Assembly: GCA_033807775.1 (NCBI GenBank)
Contig: CM066313.1
Span: 89,537,484-89,601,483 of the forward strand
Direction: 5' to 3'
DNA from: Saussurea involucrata
Taxonomy: Eukaryota > Streptophyta > Magnoliopsida > Asterales > Asteraceae
Length of the DNA: 64,000 bases
Notes under the pieces: model-generated
Seen by the model: the letters and a program-made list of their open reading frames with translations, nothing else
The model's database searches: none
What the model was told of the DNA's origin: nothing
Translations under genes and position numbers: made by a program
In this document: piece by piece, positions 1 to 11,314 of the stretch
How positions within the stretch are numbered: the stretch's first letter is position 1
Layout of the letters: every line of letters starts with the position of its first letter

Positions 1-1797
1 GGGCTCAATTTGGGATAGAAAGCAAGTGAGTACAGTATTAACTGTATTTTGCTGATCTTGTAGCTCTTGAAGTCTGCTTTGATTCCTAGTCATCATGGGA
101 GAAGCAATGTCTCCAATTACCAACTCAGGAGGATGATTTTTCTGAGTTCTTGATGGATGACCAGATTCCTCTTGTAAGTTCACATCCAGATTTGACTCAT
201 TTAAGTCTGGATTTTCTTCAGCTTCTTCAGTCACTTCAGACTCTCTGGAATTTGGACTTGAAGGCTGATTTTCCTCTATTCTTCTCTCTTCTTCATTCTG
301 AATGGGTTCAGCTTCCTTTTCTTGTTCACAGAAGTCAACAGGATCAATGGTAGGGAGTGGAAATATCACAGACTGAATTTTGTGACCTGATGGTGGTGCA
401 TCCCTTTGTCCTGCATTTACATCACTACTGATACCCAAAGAATTAGTGAGTGAATCAATGTCAAATAACCAATCAGGACCTGAACCAATAGGATTTGGTG
501 TGTTCTCATTGCATTTGACATTGTCACTTTCTTCAATTATTCTAGAAGAGGTATTAAACACTCTGTAAGCCTTACTCTGAGATGAGTAACCAACAAGAAA
601 ACCATCATCTGCTTTGCTATCAAACTTACCTAAGTGAGATTTGGTATTGAGAATTGTACAAGGACACCCAAATGGTTTGAAAAATCCAATAAATGGTTTC
701 TTTTTCTGAAAAAGCTCATAAGGTGTCTTGTTTTTAGGCTTTATTACTAAAACTCTGTTTTGGACATAACAAGCAGTATTAACTGCTTCTGCCCAAAAAG
801 TAGTGGGTAATTTTGAATCAGCTAACAGAGATCTAGCAGCCTCAATCAGTGTCCTATTCCTTCTCTCAGCAACACCATTCTGTTGTGGAGTCCTAGGAGC
901 ACTGTATTGTCTCTCAATTCCTTTTTCCTCACAAAAGGTGTTTAGATCAAGGTTTTTAAATTCAGTCCCATTATCTGATCTAATGACTTTCACTTTTTGA
1001 TTTGATTGGTTTTCAATTCTAAGAATAAAAGATTTGATCAGTCCACTTGTCTCATCTTTAGTTCTCAGAAAATATACCCAAGTAAATCTAGAGTAATCAT
1101 CAATAATAACTAAACAGTATGACTTCTTGCCAATGCTCATGACATTTGTAGGGCCAAACAGATCCATATGCAACAACTGAAGAGGATTTGGGATAGTGTT
1201 TATCTCTTTGGACTTATGAGAAGTTTTGTGTTGTTTGCCTTTGAGACAAGCAACACAATGATCATCACATAAATAAACTTTTGATGGTAAACCCCTAACA
1301 AGATTATTTTTAACAAGTTTATTCATTGTTTTAAAATTCATGTGACACATCCTTTTGTGCCAAAGTGATGATTCATCCATTGAAGCTTTTGATACCAAAC
1401 AGTTTAGGGATGAATCAGATGAAACACTTTCTAAATCTAAACAATACACATTATCCTTTCTAGGAGTTCTCAATAGTATAATGTTTTCATCAACTACTTT
1501 GAATCCAGGAGCAAGAATAATGCATTCAGAATCAGTAAATAATATACTATGTTTCTTGTCACAGACCTGTGATACACTTAACAGGTTGTATCTCAATTGC
1601 TCAACATAGTAAACATCCTCAAATGTCATCTTACCTTTTGATACATCACCTTTACCACTTATCTTACCTCCTGCAGGATTATTCCCAAAAGCAACATGTC
1701 CCCCATCAATTCTTTTGAAATTCTTGAGGCAGGCCATGTTACCTGTCATGTGCCTGGAGCAACCACTATCAACATGCCAGATGCTCTTCCCCTTGAG
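1..1797 (-). CDS. Ty1-copia pol: protease and integrase, partial
   Basis: Open on the minus strand to the window edge, so its 3' part (RT and RNase H) is missing. Reading from 1797 downward I see an aspartic protease active site in the context WHVDSGCSRHMTG. Next comes a GAG-pre-integrase zinc-binding stretch (LWHKRMCHMNF, then CVACLKGKQ), and then the integrase core with LHMDLFGP, IRSDNGTEF and PQQNGVAERRNRT, which supplies the D, D and E catalytic residues. Pol lies in the -1 frame relative to gag. An in-frame TAG at 1800-1798, where E2 has CAG, sits just before the protease, so the copy is probably disabled despite a long open frame. Encodes capsid-protein processing and cDNA integration functions. 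Confidence 0.88.
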
Positions 1798-1829
1798 CTA
1801 TTGGTTGCCCTGCACATAAGATAAATCAA

Positions 1830-4373
1830 TTAGTTTTTATTGGGAACCCAAGCCAAAGTGGTCTTGGGTCTCCCTTGCTCATCAAAGTACTTACATTCAG
1901 TTTGGATAAGTTTTTCAACCTGAGGAACTTCAGTACTGGAGTACTTTGTCAAGATGATTGGTCTAGCAGCACAAACACTAGAAGCAGTATTATCTTTAGA
2001 AGAAGTACTAACAGTGTTAGCAGTACTAACACTGCTAGCAGCAGTATTGCTTCTAGAAGAAGTACTAACAGTGTTAGAAGCACTAACACTGCTAGCAGCA
2101 GTACTATCTGAGGCAGCAGTACTAACACTAGTGCTTTTAGGAACCCACATTGTGACACATTCTTTTTCAGTCTTTTTCCTCATGTGGCTTTTGGATTTAG
2201 CTTGTTTCTTAGCCACATGGTTTCTTACAGGCTTCCTATAACCATTTGATTTTTGAAAAGTTCTTTGAAAATTTATCCTTTGGTTAATAGGATTGAAATA
2301 ACAGTGTTTGGCAAGGTGATTCAATTTGCCACAGATAAAACAAGGTTTTGGTCTGTTAATCCTTTGCAGATCAACTCCTTGTTTTTGAGCCCACTGATTA
2401 TTCCAGTTTCTTTGATTTCCCCTCTTTTTATCATGTTTTTGGGGTTCATTCTTTTGAGAATTCTTGCAAGAACAATGTTCACAAGTATTGGAATTCACAA
2501 CAGTGGTCTGTGTATAATGAACTCCCTTTCCTTTTTCAGATCTTTTCATCTCATTGTTCTTATCCCAGGGACTTCCACCTTCCTCATTAGTCTTGATGTA
2601 ACTCTCTAAGGGGATCTCACCACTGACATTCTTGTTCCTTTTCTTAGACTCTTCTTTTTCAGTTTTATCCTCAACAACAACTTCATATAATGGATCTACT
2701 TTAGTAGCTCCTTCAGGTAAGTCCTTCCTATCCTTGGTTTCTAACAGGTCTGACCTAGGAGGGATGTATGTGTTGTTGTAGGGTGGGGGTGTGGCATTGT
2801 ACCCTAGGCCTGGTTTCATCTTACTGTGGATTTGAGCATTTATTATGGTGTCCATGACTTTAGAAGCACATGAAAACTTTTCAACATCAAGTTTTACTTT
2901 CTCAAGTTCTCCTTTTAATTTCTCACATTCCTCCCTAGACTCTTTCAGTTGGAACTCCAGACCATTCTTTTCCCACTTCCAGTAGTTTGTATCATATGAG
3001 TGTTGAAGTTCATTGGCTTGAAAAGCCTTAATTTGTTCTTCAAACCTCTCAACAATCACTACATAATCTCTTCTATCCTTTTCTAATCTCTTAAGGTCAT
3101 CACACATTCCCTGGTTGTGATCTCTATACTTTTTCACAGTGTCTATACAAGCTTGAGAACAGAGATTAGATTTTACCTCAGTAGGAAGATCTGAGACTTC
3201 TGCCATGAGTGCATGATTCTGAATTGCCTCTTCTGCTTGATCACTCCAATCAAATCCCATTCCTGGTTGAGAAACAAGGGCTTGAACAGAGTTTCTGTTC
3301 TGGTTGAAGCTTCCAGTCTGAGCTTGTTGATGGTTGTTTTGAGATACTCCACCTCTGCATTCTCTGGCAAAGTGTCCCATCTTATGACACTTGTAGCATT
3401 CCACCTTAGACTTGTCAAACCCAGCACCATCTTCTCTTCTTTGGGAAAAGTTGTTTCTCCCAGTCCTCTTTATAAACTTCTTCACCCTCATAGAAAGCAT
3501 AGCCATCTGCCACTTGATATCCATCTCCTCAAGATCATCAGCATTAATCTGTTCTAAGTCATCATTAATTAATGAGGAGTTAACATGACTAGAAAAGAAA
3601 GCTTCTAGTACAGAATCATTGGCCTTCTCCTGATTGACTCCACCAGCAGTACTAACTGATTCAGGGTTAGCAGTAGAATCAGTTGATGCTGATAGGAGTG
3701 CAGCATTATACACATATCCTGAGGGCTTCTTCTTGGCTTCAACCTCTGCTTCAAATACCCTAAGATCATTGTAAAGATCATCAAGCTCTTTATCTTCTAA
3801 CTGGTCATTCTGTCTGAAAGACACAGTATACATTGTCCATTCCTCACCTAATGATCTTAGAAACTTCCTGTTTACATCATCAGCCTCCATACGAACTCCA
3901 ACTGTAGCCAATTCTCCAATCAACTTATTAAATCTATCAAAAGTTTGAGTCATAGACTCATTCTTTGTAGAAGTGAAATTTTCATATTGTTGCTTAAGAA
4001 TTGCCTTCTGGTTCCTCTTGGTGCTCTTGGTACCAGTGAATCTCTTTTCCAATGCATTCCATAAAATCTGAGCATCAGTGCAGTGATGAAATTGGTGCTG
4101 ATACTCATTGGGAATAGCCAAAAGCAGAGTGCTTAAGGCTTTCATCTCTGTTTGTCTAACCTTTCTTTCTGCATCAGTCTTTGGAGGGGGTCTTTTGCCA
4201 TCTGGTCCAACCCTTCCTTCAGCACATGGACCATTCTCTATAATATCCCAGATGGAATAATCAGTAAGTAAAATATACTGCTTGATTCTAATCTTCCACA
4301 TGTCAAACTCATTAGGCCTGAGCATGGGAACCTTTGAAACAAGAGTACTGTTTGATTCAACTGTGTTGTCCAT
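1830..4373 (-). CDS. Ty1-copia gag polyprotein (E1), intact
   Basis: An 847-residue ORF starting about 28 bases inside the primer site. The N-terminal third (MDNTVESN, then EFDMWKIRIKQYILL) is the copia gag fold that packages element RNA. A stretch near residues 275-310 (DLEQINADDLEEMD) matches the gag of E2 and, from memory, Asteraceae copia gags. Two CCHC zinc knuckles are visible: CYKCHKMGHFAREC near 330 and CFICGKLNHLAKHC near 680. A coiled-coil-like charged region lies between them. The C-terminal 130 residues are low-complexity Ser/Thr/Val/Ala repeats encoded by GCAGTACTAAC-like DNA. It ends PNKN-stop and overlaps the pol frame. Confidence 0.9.
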   Translation of the reverse strand: MDNTVESNSTLVSKVPMLRPNEFDMWKIRIKQYILLTDYSIWDIIENGPCAEGRVGPDGKRPPPKTDAERKVRQTEMKALSTLLLAIPNEYQHQFHHCTDAQILWNALEKRFTGTKSTKRNQKAILKQQYENFTSTKNESMTQTFDRFNKLIGELATVGVRMEADDVNRKFLRSLGEEWTMYTVSFRQNDQLEDKELDDLYNDLRVFEAEVEAKKKPSGYVYNAALLSASTDSTANPESVSTAGGVNQEKANDSVLEAFFSSHVNSSLINDDLEQINADDLEEMDIKWQMAMLSMRVKKFIKRTGRNNFSQRREDGAGFDKSKVECYKCHKMGHFARECRGGVSQNNHQQAQTGSFNQNRNSVQALVSQPGMGFDWSDQAEEAIQNHALMAEVSDLPTEVKSNLCSQACIDTVKKYRDHNQGMCDDLKRLEKDRRDYVVIVERFEEQIKAFQANELQHSYDTNYWKWEKNGLEFQLKESREECEKLKGELEKVKLDVEKFSCASKVMDTIINAQIHSKMKPGLGYNATPPPYNNTYIPPRSDLLETKDRKDLPEGATKVDPLYEVVVEDKTEKEESKKRNKNVSGEIPLESYIKTNEEGGSPWDKNNEMKRSEKGKGVHYTQTTVVNSNTCEHCSCKNSQKNEPQKHDKKRGNQRNWNNQWAQKQGVDLQRINRPKPCFICGKLNHLAKHCYFNPINQRINFQRTFQKSNGYRKPVRNHVAKKQAKSKSHMRKKTEKECVTMWVPKSTSVSTAASDSTAASSVSASNTVSTSSRSNTAASSVSTANTVSTSSKDNTASSVCAARPIILTKYSSTEVPQVEKLIQTECKYFDEQGRPKTTLAWVPNKN

Positions 4374-4400
4374 AATGATTGTAGATTTCTAAGAAACCAA

Positions 4401-4413
4401 GCTCTGATACCAC
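4401..4413 (-). other. E1 primer-binding site (tRNA-Met type)
   Basis: On the minus strand this reads GTGGTATCAGAGC, complementary to the 3' end of plant initiator tRNA-Met, one base from the LTR end. It primes minus-strand cDNA synthesis and fixes the element's orientation. Confidence 0.9.
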
Positions 4414-4414
4414 T

Positions 4415-4979
4415 TGTCAGGATCGATTCCAAATAAGAATAATTATACTTAGAAATCAGAATTAAAGAATCTTGCGGAATAGAACTTTAATTCAAACACA
4501 CTCAATGAACAACTAATCAGAAAACACAATCTGTTTATATTCAATACTTCAACTCACAAGTTTACAACCAAACCTCAATCTTGTTGAACAGGCTCCACAA
4601 GACGACTTCTACTTCTCTAGAAATAGGGTTCTAAACCTTGAGGTTAATTCTCTCTAAAACAAAAACGAATTCTAAAAAATCTCACCGAATAGCTATCTAT
4701 CAAAATCTATTTATACTAAATAATTACAAGATAACTATCAAAACAAAATTGATCTTCAGAATATTCTTTCATGCTTATCTTCAATCATTCCATCTTTATC
4801 TCCAACATTCTCGCATTCCATAATTATGATCACAAGCAGCATTAACATCGTTATGCACAAGCAGTACTAACATTGTTCCAGCAACATTAACTTTTACTTG
4901 TAGTACTAACTTTGCTCTGGCAGTAGTATTGTTGTTCTGGCAGTACTAACCATACTTGGAAAATCTTCAGTTCCCAACA
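4415..4979 (-). repeat. E1 5' LTR (565 bp)
   Basis: Bounded by TGTTGGGAAC and CCTGACA on the minus strand. U3 (right side, 4830-4979) carries several GCAGTACTAAC or GCAACATTAAC motifs, as in E2. A TATAAATA box on minus lies at 4715-4708, so transcription would start near 4680 and run leftward into gag. Confidence 0.88.
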
Positions 4980-5696
4980 TAACTATTAAATGTCGACAGC
5001 CGTTTCTTTTGTTCATTAATGCAGGTCTACAAGCCATTATGGTACAACGGTCAATAACGGTCGAGCTCTTAATGACATTAAAGACTCGACAGCGGTTACA
5101 AAGCCAATCATCAAAGCGCATTTAATGTTGGCAGCGGTTACAAGACCAACCATTAAAGCACATTAATGACCGGTGACACCTATATAAAGGCATACTCCAA
5201 CCTCGAGCAAAAGACGAATTGATCTAGATATACAACTGCATTCTCATCTACTTCTACATTTTCTCTCTCGCATTCGAGCACACGTCGCTAACGCAAGTAC
5301 CGCACGACAACAATTCAAACCGCACGACAACAGCTTGTTCACACGTTTAACACATGACACGCAGACCGTACACATGACGCACATTGTTTTTTATATTCGA
5401 AACACCTGTTACTTTACATTTCGAAGTCCTTTCTTCATTTGTATTGTAAACTCTGTACGATCGACACCTGAAACATAAGGACATCGCCCCTGTTTGGTGA
5501 CCATAGTGCACTGTCGACTCTCACAGAGTCGACCGTGGTTTTTTCCCTCGTTTTGGGGTTTTCCGCGTCACCAAATCTCTTGTCTCTTTTACTTTTTCCT
5601 CGCAATTGTGTTATTTGGCCTGAGATACGTTTCTTTAGTTGTGAAATGTCCACATCGACCTTAAGTTGTACTTTTGTGCGATTTTTGGCATTAATA
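4980..5696 (+). repeat. G1 5' LTR remnant
   Basis: Shares blocks with the 3' LTR at 10725-11314: the ...TTAATGCAGG block, ACATCGCCCCTGTTTGG, GCGTCACCAAA, CTTTAGTTGT and TTTTTGGCATTAA. A TATATAAAG box at about 5180-5188 is the likely promoter. Its 5' part is missing or displaced by E1. The LTR joins directly to mid-gag sequence at about 5697, so the leader and PBS are deleted. Confidence 0.7.
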
Positions 5697-6872
5697 GACG
5701 ACGGTTCGGGTTTGTACACCGATCTAACCAAGTATCCCCCAGAGAATTTCGAGGATGTCCGAGCTCGAACCCTAGCGTATATGAGGGTAGAGGACGACGA
5801 TGCCTTTCGTCGCAAACATACCGACGACAAGAGGTCGTTAGGTGTGAAGAAGCCAGAGTTCAAGACAAAGGCAATATCCAAGCCAGAACCCGCACGCCAG
5901 ATCTCCAACGTCCGATTCAAGACAAAAGCAGAAGCTAAAACCGCGACCAAGTTTCCTCAGTACCCCAAGATATCCTCATACGGATTCAAAGGGACCACTA
6001 AGGACTTGGTCGAGGCTCTGAAGACCGCCCAGGCGACCGTCCGGTGGCCAAAGAAATCCGATCAGGACGATGCCAAGAAAGATAAGTCGAAGTGGTGCGA
6101 CTTCCATGTCGACCACGGTCATGCGACAGATGATTGCGTAGCTCTCAAAAAGGAGCTAGCGTATCATGTCCCGAAAGGAAATCTCAAGGATATCATCGAT
6201 GACGTCGTTACTCTGGGTAACGACGTTCCACCGCCAACTCCTGAGCATGTAAAGGTCCTCAACTGCATAACTGGTGGTTCCGACGTGTGCGGTCTGACCT
6301 ACTCCGCAGCCAAACGTCACGCCAGTCAAGCACCTGACGATCGACCTATCCCGCGTTCATCAAGACCCAAAGGAGATCTGGAGTTGGAAGCTATGAAGAT
6401 CGTGTTTGACCAAGACGATCTCAGTGATTCATATCATAAACATCATGACGGGTTGATCATTCAACTCACGATTGGTAATTGTTTAACTCGGCGAGTCTTG
6501 GTCGATGGAGGCAGTTCAGCGAACGTCATCTTCCTTGATACCATCAAGGCCATGGGAATCTACCGATCGGAGATCACCCGACGTTCGACTACCTTGGTCG
6601 GTTTCAATGGAAAAGTGACGAGTACTTTTGGAGAGATCATCTTGCCCGTTTATGCAGGTGGAGTCAACAAGCAGACCAAGTTCAGCGTCATCGACTGTGC
6701 GTCGGCCTATAACATCATCATAGGTCGACTATGGATCCATGAAATGAAAGTCGTCCCCTCGACGTATCACCAGATCATGAAGTTCCCTACGTCGTGGGGA
6801 GTCCAAGAGATCAAAAGTAGGCCGAAAGTCGCTCGTGACTGCTATAAAACCACCCTGAAACCGCGAAAGTAG
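5697..6872 (+). pseudogene. Ty3-gypsy gag-protease fragment (G1)
   Basis: The frame is open from 5535, but its first 54 codons are LTR. Homologous protein starts near LTKYPPENFEDVRARTLAYM, the C-terminal part of a gypsy gag. A Cys/His block follows (WCDFHVDHGHATDDC, about 6090-6140), then a retropepsin with VLVDGGSSANVIF (about 6498-6535) and IIGRLWIHEMK (about 6715-6750). The frame stops at 6870 just where RT should follow, and no RT is found. It is a deletion product fused to the LTR and would not support transposition. Confidence 0.8.
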
Positions 6873-7674
6873 GCCATCTTGCAGTTACAGGTCGACAAAG
6901 GCATCCTAGATCAAAGCAAACATGACCGGAAAGTCTCGATGGGTTCGTCTCTCAATCCATACTCTAAAAACAAATTAATATCTTTCCTATAGGAACATAC
7001 CGACTATTCGCCCGATCGCACGGTCGACATAGACCTTGGCGTCAATTTCCAACAACTCAGTGTCGAACCCGTCATTTAAACCTATTTGCTCCTAAAGGGA
7101 ATAAGGTGTTAAATGAGGAGGGGCAAATATCCCCCCACCCCCCCTAGACGGGAAAAATCTAAGAAGGTAATTTTTTCTGAATCCTTTCCTTCTTTCATAC
7201 GATTTTTTACCACAACGATTACTGACTTAAGCATCGGAGGGTCGTTGGTTAGCCAACGACCAACCTCTGACATTATTTTATCGCAGATCGCACGACATAA
7301 GTTGCTAAGTCTACTACATGACTTTAATCTCGCAAGGTCGTATGACATAAGTGTCCAGTTCTACGACTTGATTATTCTATCACAAGGGCATAAGACTCAA
7401 GTTTCGTCGTACAATCTAGTCGTACGATGATCTGGTCTAAGCGACCCATGATCCAAGTTTCTTAACTTAGACAAGTTTCATGTTCTGAATGAATGCTTTG
7501 ATCGCATGTACTTATGTTTGTCAACATAATCTCAAAGTATGAAAGTCTTATGACTTGTGTGCTAGTCTTCGTAATTACAATGGATGCCTAAGTCGCACGA
7601 TTCCTTATTTGTTCTATACTTGGCGAGTTTCACAGTTGATCTACGACATGAATAAATCAACATAATACACGAGT
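6873..7674. other. G1 internal non-coding remnant
   Basis: About 800 bases with no credible coding region. A few stretches (for example 6880-6950) look like decayed pol DNA, but I cannot assign domains. This is where RT, RNase H and integrase should lie. Confidence 0.5.
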
Positions 7675-9969
7675 TCAAAAGAAGGACAAAATTTCATTCA
7701 TAAAATGTATGATTACATATAAGTAACTCGACCACCAACGGTCGAGTACACAAAAACAAAAATCAAAGACAAAAGTTCTCCAAGGATCAGAAGGAGCGTC
7801 GACAGCATCCTTACACGAGGCTTCACCCTGGAGGCCCTCGTCCACAACCTCCTCAGCCTCTTTCTCATCGTCAAAGTCGAGATCTCTGTCGGTCCCGACC
7901 TTGGCTAGAAAAAAGGCTAGTTCCTCATCTGCAGATGTGAGGGGATTCTTCCCCGACAGGTGATGCCGCATGATCGCTGCCCGAGCTGTCAAGCGAGCAA
8001 GGGCAAAGGTCGACGTAGCCTCTTCCTTAAGCTCTCCTACCTCCTTCTCCAGGACTGCCACCTTGGACTTGGACTCCTCGATCTCTTTCTCCTTCATGTC
8101 CAAGAACGTCTGCCTCCTGTCTAGCTCCTATCTTTGATTAGCAATCACAGAGAAGGATTCCTTCAGACGAGAGTTCACGTCGTCCCTCGCATGTCCAACG
8201 GCTTCCAGCTCGTTCAGGGAATCTTCGAGTCGCACCGACATGTCCTCGACACGCGCCAAGGCAGATTTCTCCCTCGCCAGCGCTGCATCCTCTTTCTTAA
8301 TGGCAGAGGACACTAGACCTTCCATCTTCATCGTCTCGGCTTGCAGGGCCAATGAAGACTGAAACGTCTAGAATACATATGAAAACACGTTAGTAAAATA
8401 CCCGACAAACAACAAACGACAACGACAAACGAAAAACAAAGTCTTGAGAGATAGACTTACCATAAACGCCAGACCGGCAACGTAAGACCCCGTACTCTCG
8501 ATAGAGCATCCGTTGAAACGCTCCCTGAAAGAGGGGAGCTGGAACTTATCCAGATGGGGGAACAAGCTCGTCCCATCCAGGACATTGTCTACCATAAAAT
8601 CCGACAGCAACGTAAAGTTTACCGTCGTTTCCTCTCTCTCTCCAGTCTACGCACCCTTGCCCTTGTCGGCCGACGAGGGGCCTGACGCGGCAGTAGGAAA
8701 CACTGGCGATTTTTTCGGATGCGCAGTATCGACGGGTGTCGCGCCGACCGTGTCAGAAGTCTTCTCGACAGACGCGGTCGACGCCTTCGCCTTCTCAGGC
8801 GAAGCGACTCTCGATGAGCCGCCCGTCTTCAAAGATGGTTCCCTCAAGACAGACGTTCTCGTCCTCTTGAGGACTCCCGACCCAGTTGTCGGGGCCTCTT
8901 TTCTCTTAAGGACCCCCGACCCAGCTGTCGGGGCATCCTTCCTCTTCTCCTTCGCCTTACGAGCCAGTTCGGCCTGAGCCGCCCTCTTGGCCATCACAGA
9001 CGATATCTTCGGTTGGGACTGTTGGGATTCTCCTGTGAAACGAAGAGAGAAAAAACAATTCAAACGCTAAAATAAAGGAAGGAATGTATCGAACAAAGTA
9101 GAGTACACTTACCAGTCATCTCTAACTCTTCTTTCAACTCCTCTTTCTTCTCCTCCTCTTCAGTCTCCTCGGTATCCTCGAACTCGTCCTCCTCTTCTTC
9201 TTCTTCTTCCTCTGCTTTCTCTCGACTCTCTCGACGGTTTTCACCTAAAAACACTAGATCTTCGTCCTCGTCCACTAAATGTCGCGTGACGAACGATCGG
9301 TCTTCAGGACTGATCTCCAAGAACTTCTCGATTTTAGCCTGAGAGTCGTCGTTAGGCTTCACGGCATCGAACTTTATATCTGAAAACATAGAGGAAAAAG
9401 ATTAAACGAGATACAAAGCAATATAGATAATAAGAACGCTCGACTAAAGCTAGAAACTCACCCGCCATGTTCCACCCGGACCTGATCCAGTCGCTGTCGG
9501 GGTCCAGCGTCGCTACCCGCACGAAGACGTACCTGGTCTTCCATTTACGATCATTGACCGCAGTTTGTTGAACCAGGGTACGCTCGCCCTTATGCTTCGA
9601 GAACAGGCTATAACGACGGTACTGATCCTTCTTGACCTGATAAGCGGTCAAGAGGTCTTTTACGTTCATCGGCGACTCCCAATGACTGGTAAGTCGCTCG
9701 ACAACCTGAATGACCCTCCAGAATTGGGGCATCAGTTGCCCCGACGAGAGGTCGAACTCGCACATAAAGGACTTCGCCAGAGGAGAGTAGGGCCAATTGA
9801 AGCCTATTCTGAAGGGATACTCGTATATCACGACGTACCCCTTGGGACACATCTCCGGCCGAATCTGACCGGCCTTGGTCACTGAAATCCCCACAGGGAT
9901 TTTGGCTAGATTTATAAAGCTATCAATATCGTTTTGATCCTGAATGGCACTCTTAGGCTCTGTCGCCAT
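7675..9969 (-). pseudogene. Spliced antisense ORF of Tat-type gypsy (gypsy-type transposon domain)
   Basis: Read on minus, the best start is ATG at 9969 (MATEPKSAIQ). Exon 1 holds a conserved globular region (YEYPFRIGFNWPYSPLAKSF, then LMPQFWRVIQVVERL and RKWKTRYVFVR) that I recognise as the plant 'putative gypsy type transposon' domain (Transposase_28). Good splice sites follow: donor GTGAGT at 9461 with acceptor CAG at 9382-9380; donor GTAAGT at 9112 with acceptor CAG at 9035-9033; and a further GTAAGT after GLAFMV near 8461. Exon 2 is very acidic, exon 3 Lys/Ala-rich. The last exons are coiled-coil (ALAREKSALARVEDM...KEKEIEESKSKVAVLEKEV). A TAG near 8130 splits the last exon, so the copy is broken. 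Its function is unknown. Confidence 0.7.
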
Positions 9970-10510
9970 CGATAAACCTGTTAGCCAAGTTTGCAGGTCT
10001 GAAAAACCCCAAATGTTCCAATTCTTCCTAGGCTTCCTAGCAATGGACTTACGACGCATACACAGACTGGAGACTCGTACCTTATATAGGTGCTCTAAAG
10101 CCTCGAAATCTCTAAGCAGGTCAAAGATCTCTTGCAGAATTGGAAAAGATTCGGCGAACAACAGCAATGAAATCAGGGAAAATCTCTCTTAAGAACTCTC
10201 CAAAATCGTAAAAGGAAAATATCTGTCGGAGGTCTCTATTTATGCTAATGATCGTGTCAGGTCGAGCCCCTCGATGGTCGACACGTGCCCCTGCCTTTTC
10301 CGAATACTCGGCAGATTGTCGACACATGGCGTTTACAGCTATTATGCACGATCGTGCGTCAGCATGACGTCACAACGTTATCCTCTTTTCGACTTCCTCT
10401 TTAGTTGGAATTGGACCGATTCAGTTCCAAAGCAACTGAAAAGATTTTTTGGCACGTAGACGTCCGACTAACATTCAAAATTCAAAATTTGAAATTGCTT
10501 TCTCATTTTA

Positions 10511-10526
10511 AATTTTGGGGGCAAAC
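10511..10526 (+). other. G1 polypurine tract
   Basis: AATTTTGGGGGCAAAC lies directly before the TGTTTGGGCA start of the 3' LTR, the usual arrangement for Tat-type gypsy plus-strand priming. Confidence 0.65.
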
Positions 10527-11314
10527 TGTTTGGGCAAATTTTCACCAGTCTCGACCACGACCAAGACACTAAGAACATTTATTACACTTTTTTTGTAATA
10601 AAGTCAAAACCATAAACACTTTGTCCTTTGACCAAAGCCGAAGTCAAGAGTACCTCTCGACCTCGACCGTCGTGTGGAATCCCACGACCTCGACCGACTA
10701 ACGTATGACATTTTCTGTTATGTTTCCCTCATTTAATGCAGGGTCAACGTTATTTATGGCCAACGGACGAAACCGACGGAAGCAATTATTAGCATTAAAC
10801 AGCAATGACCATTGCGACCGTTACTCCTACATTCATGAAGAACAATTAAGGCCACGAAGACTATAAATATGAAGATCCCAACCTCACTTTCGGACATCTG
10901 CTCTCAAGGACAAGAAACACACAGCGAAAATACTCAAAGAACTCTCTCTCAAGTTATCGCTCTTGACGCACGACTTATACACTCGACCTACAGTTTTTTA
11001 CACACGACACACTTGTTTTTACATTCGATATACTTGTTAATTTACATTTCAAGTCTTCTGTGTTGTAATCATTGTACTTCGACTCCCGAAACACAAGGAC
11101 ATCGCCCCTGTTTGGCGATCATAGTGCAGCGACGACTTCCACAGTCGTCCGCGAGTTTTTTCCTCGTTGAGGTTTTTCCCGCGTCACCAAAATCTCTGTC
11201 TCTTTTACATTTTTTGTCTTTAACGCACTGTTTTGTTGAAGGATTCCTTTCTTTAGTTGTTAAGCTCCACAATCAACCTTAAGTTATCCTTCTGGACAAT
11301 TTTTGGCATTAACA
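10527..11314 (+). repeat. G1 3' LTR (788 bp)
   Basis: Runs from TGTTTGGGCA to GGCATTAACA. It contains TATAAATAT near 10862 and the blocks shared with 4980-5696. Immediately to the right the sequence becomes copia gag (E3), so this is a true insertion edge. Confidence 0.75.

Larger units (their letters stand above)
1..4979 (-). mobile_element. Ty1-copia retrotransposon E1 (SIRE-like), 5' part
   Basis: Read on the minus strand, the order is 5' LTR, tRNA-Met-type primer site, gag, then protease and integrase running off the window start. The LTR ends TGTTGGGAAC...CCTGACA are the same as in E2 at 28371-35912, so E1 and E2 are one family. RT, RNase H and the 3' LTR lie outside the window. The five bases after the LTR (4980-4984, TAACT) would be one target-site copy. 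The right flank is LTR-like DNA of gypsy element G1, so E1 probably inserted into it. Confidence 0.9.
4980..11314 (+). mobile_element. Ty3-gypsy retrotransposon G1 (Tat type), decayed
   Basis: Two related but diverged LTR regions (4980-5696 and 10527-11314) bracket a plus-strand gag-protease fragment and a minus-strand spliced ORF. A second ORF on the opposite strand between pol and the 3' LTR is characteristic of the Tat lineage (maize Grande is an example). RT, RNase H and integrase are absent, as are the PBS and the N-terminal half of gag, so large internal deletions have occurred. The right end sits in a copia gag (E3), which it appears to have interrupted; the matching left junction is outside the window. 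Confidence 0.75.
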
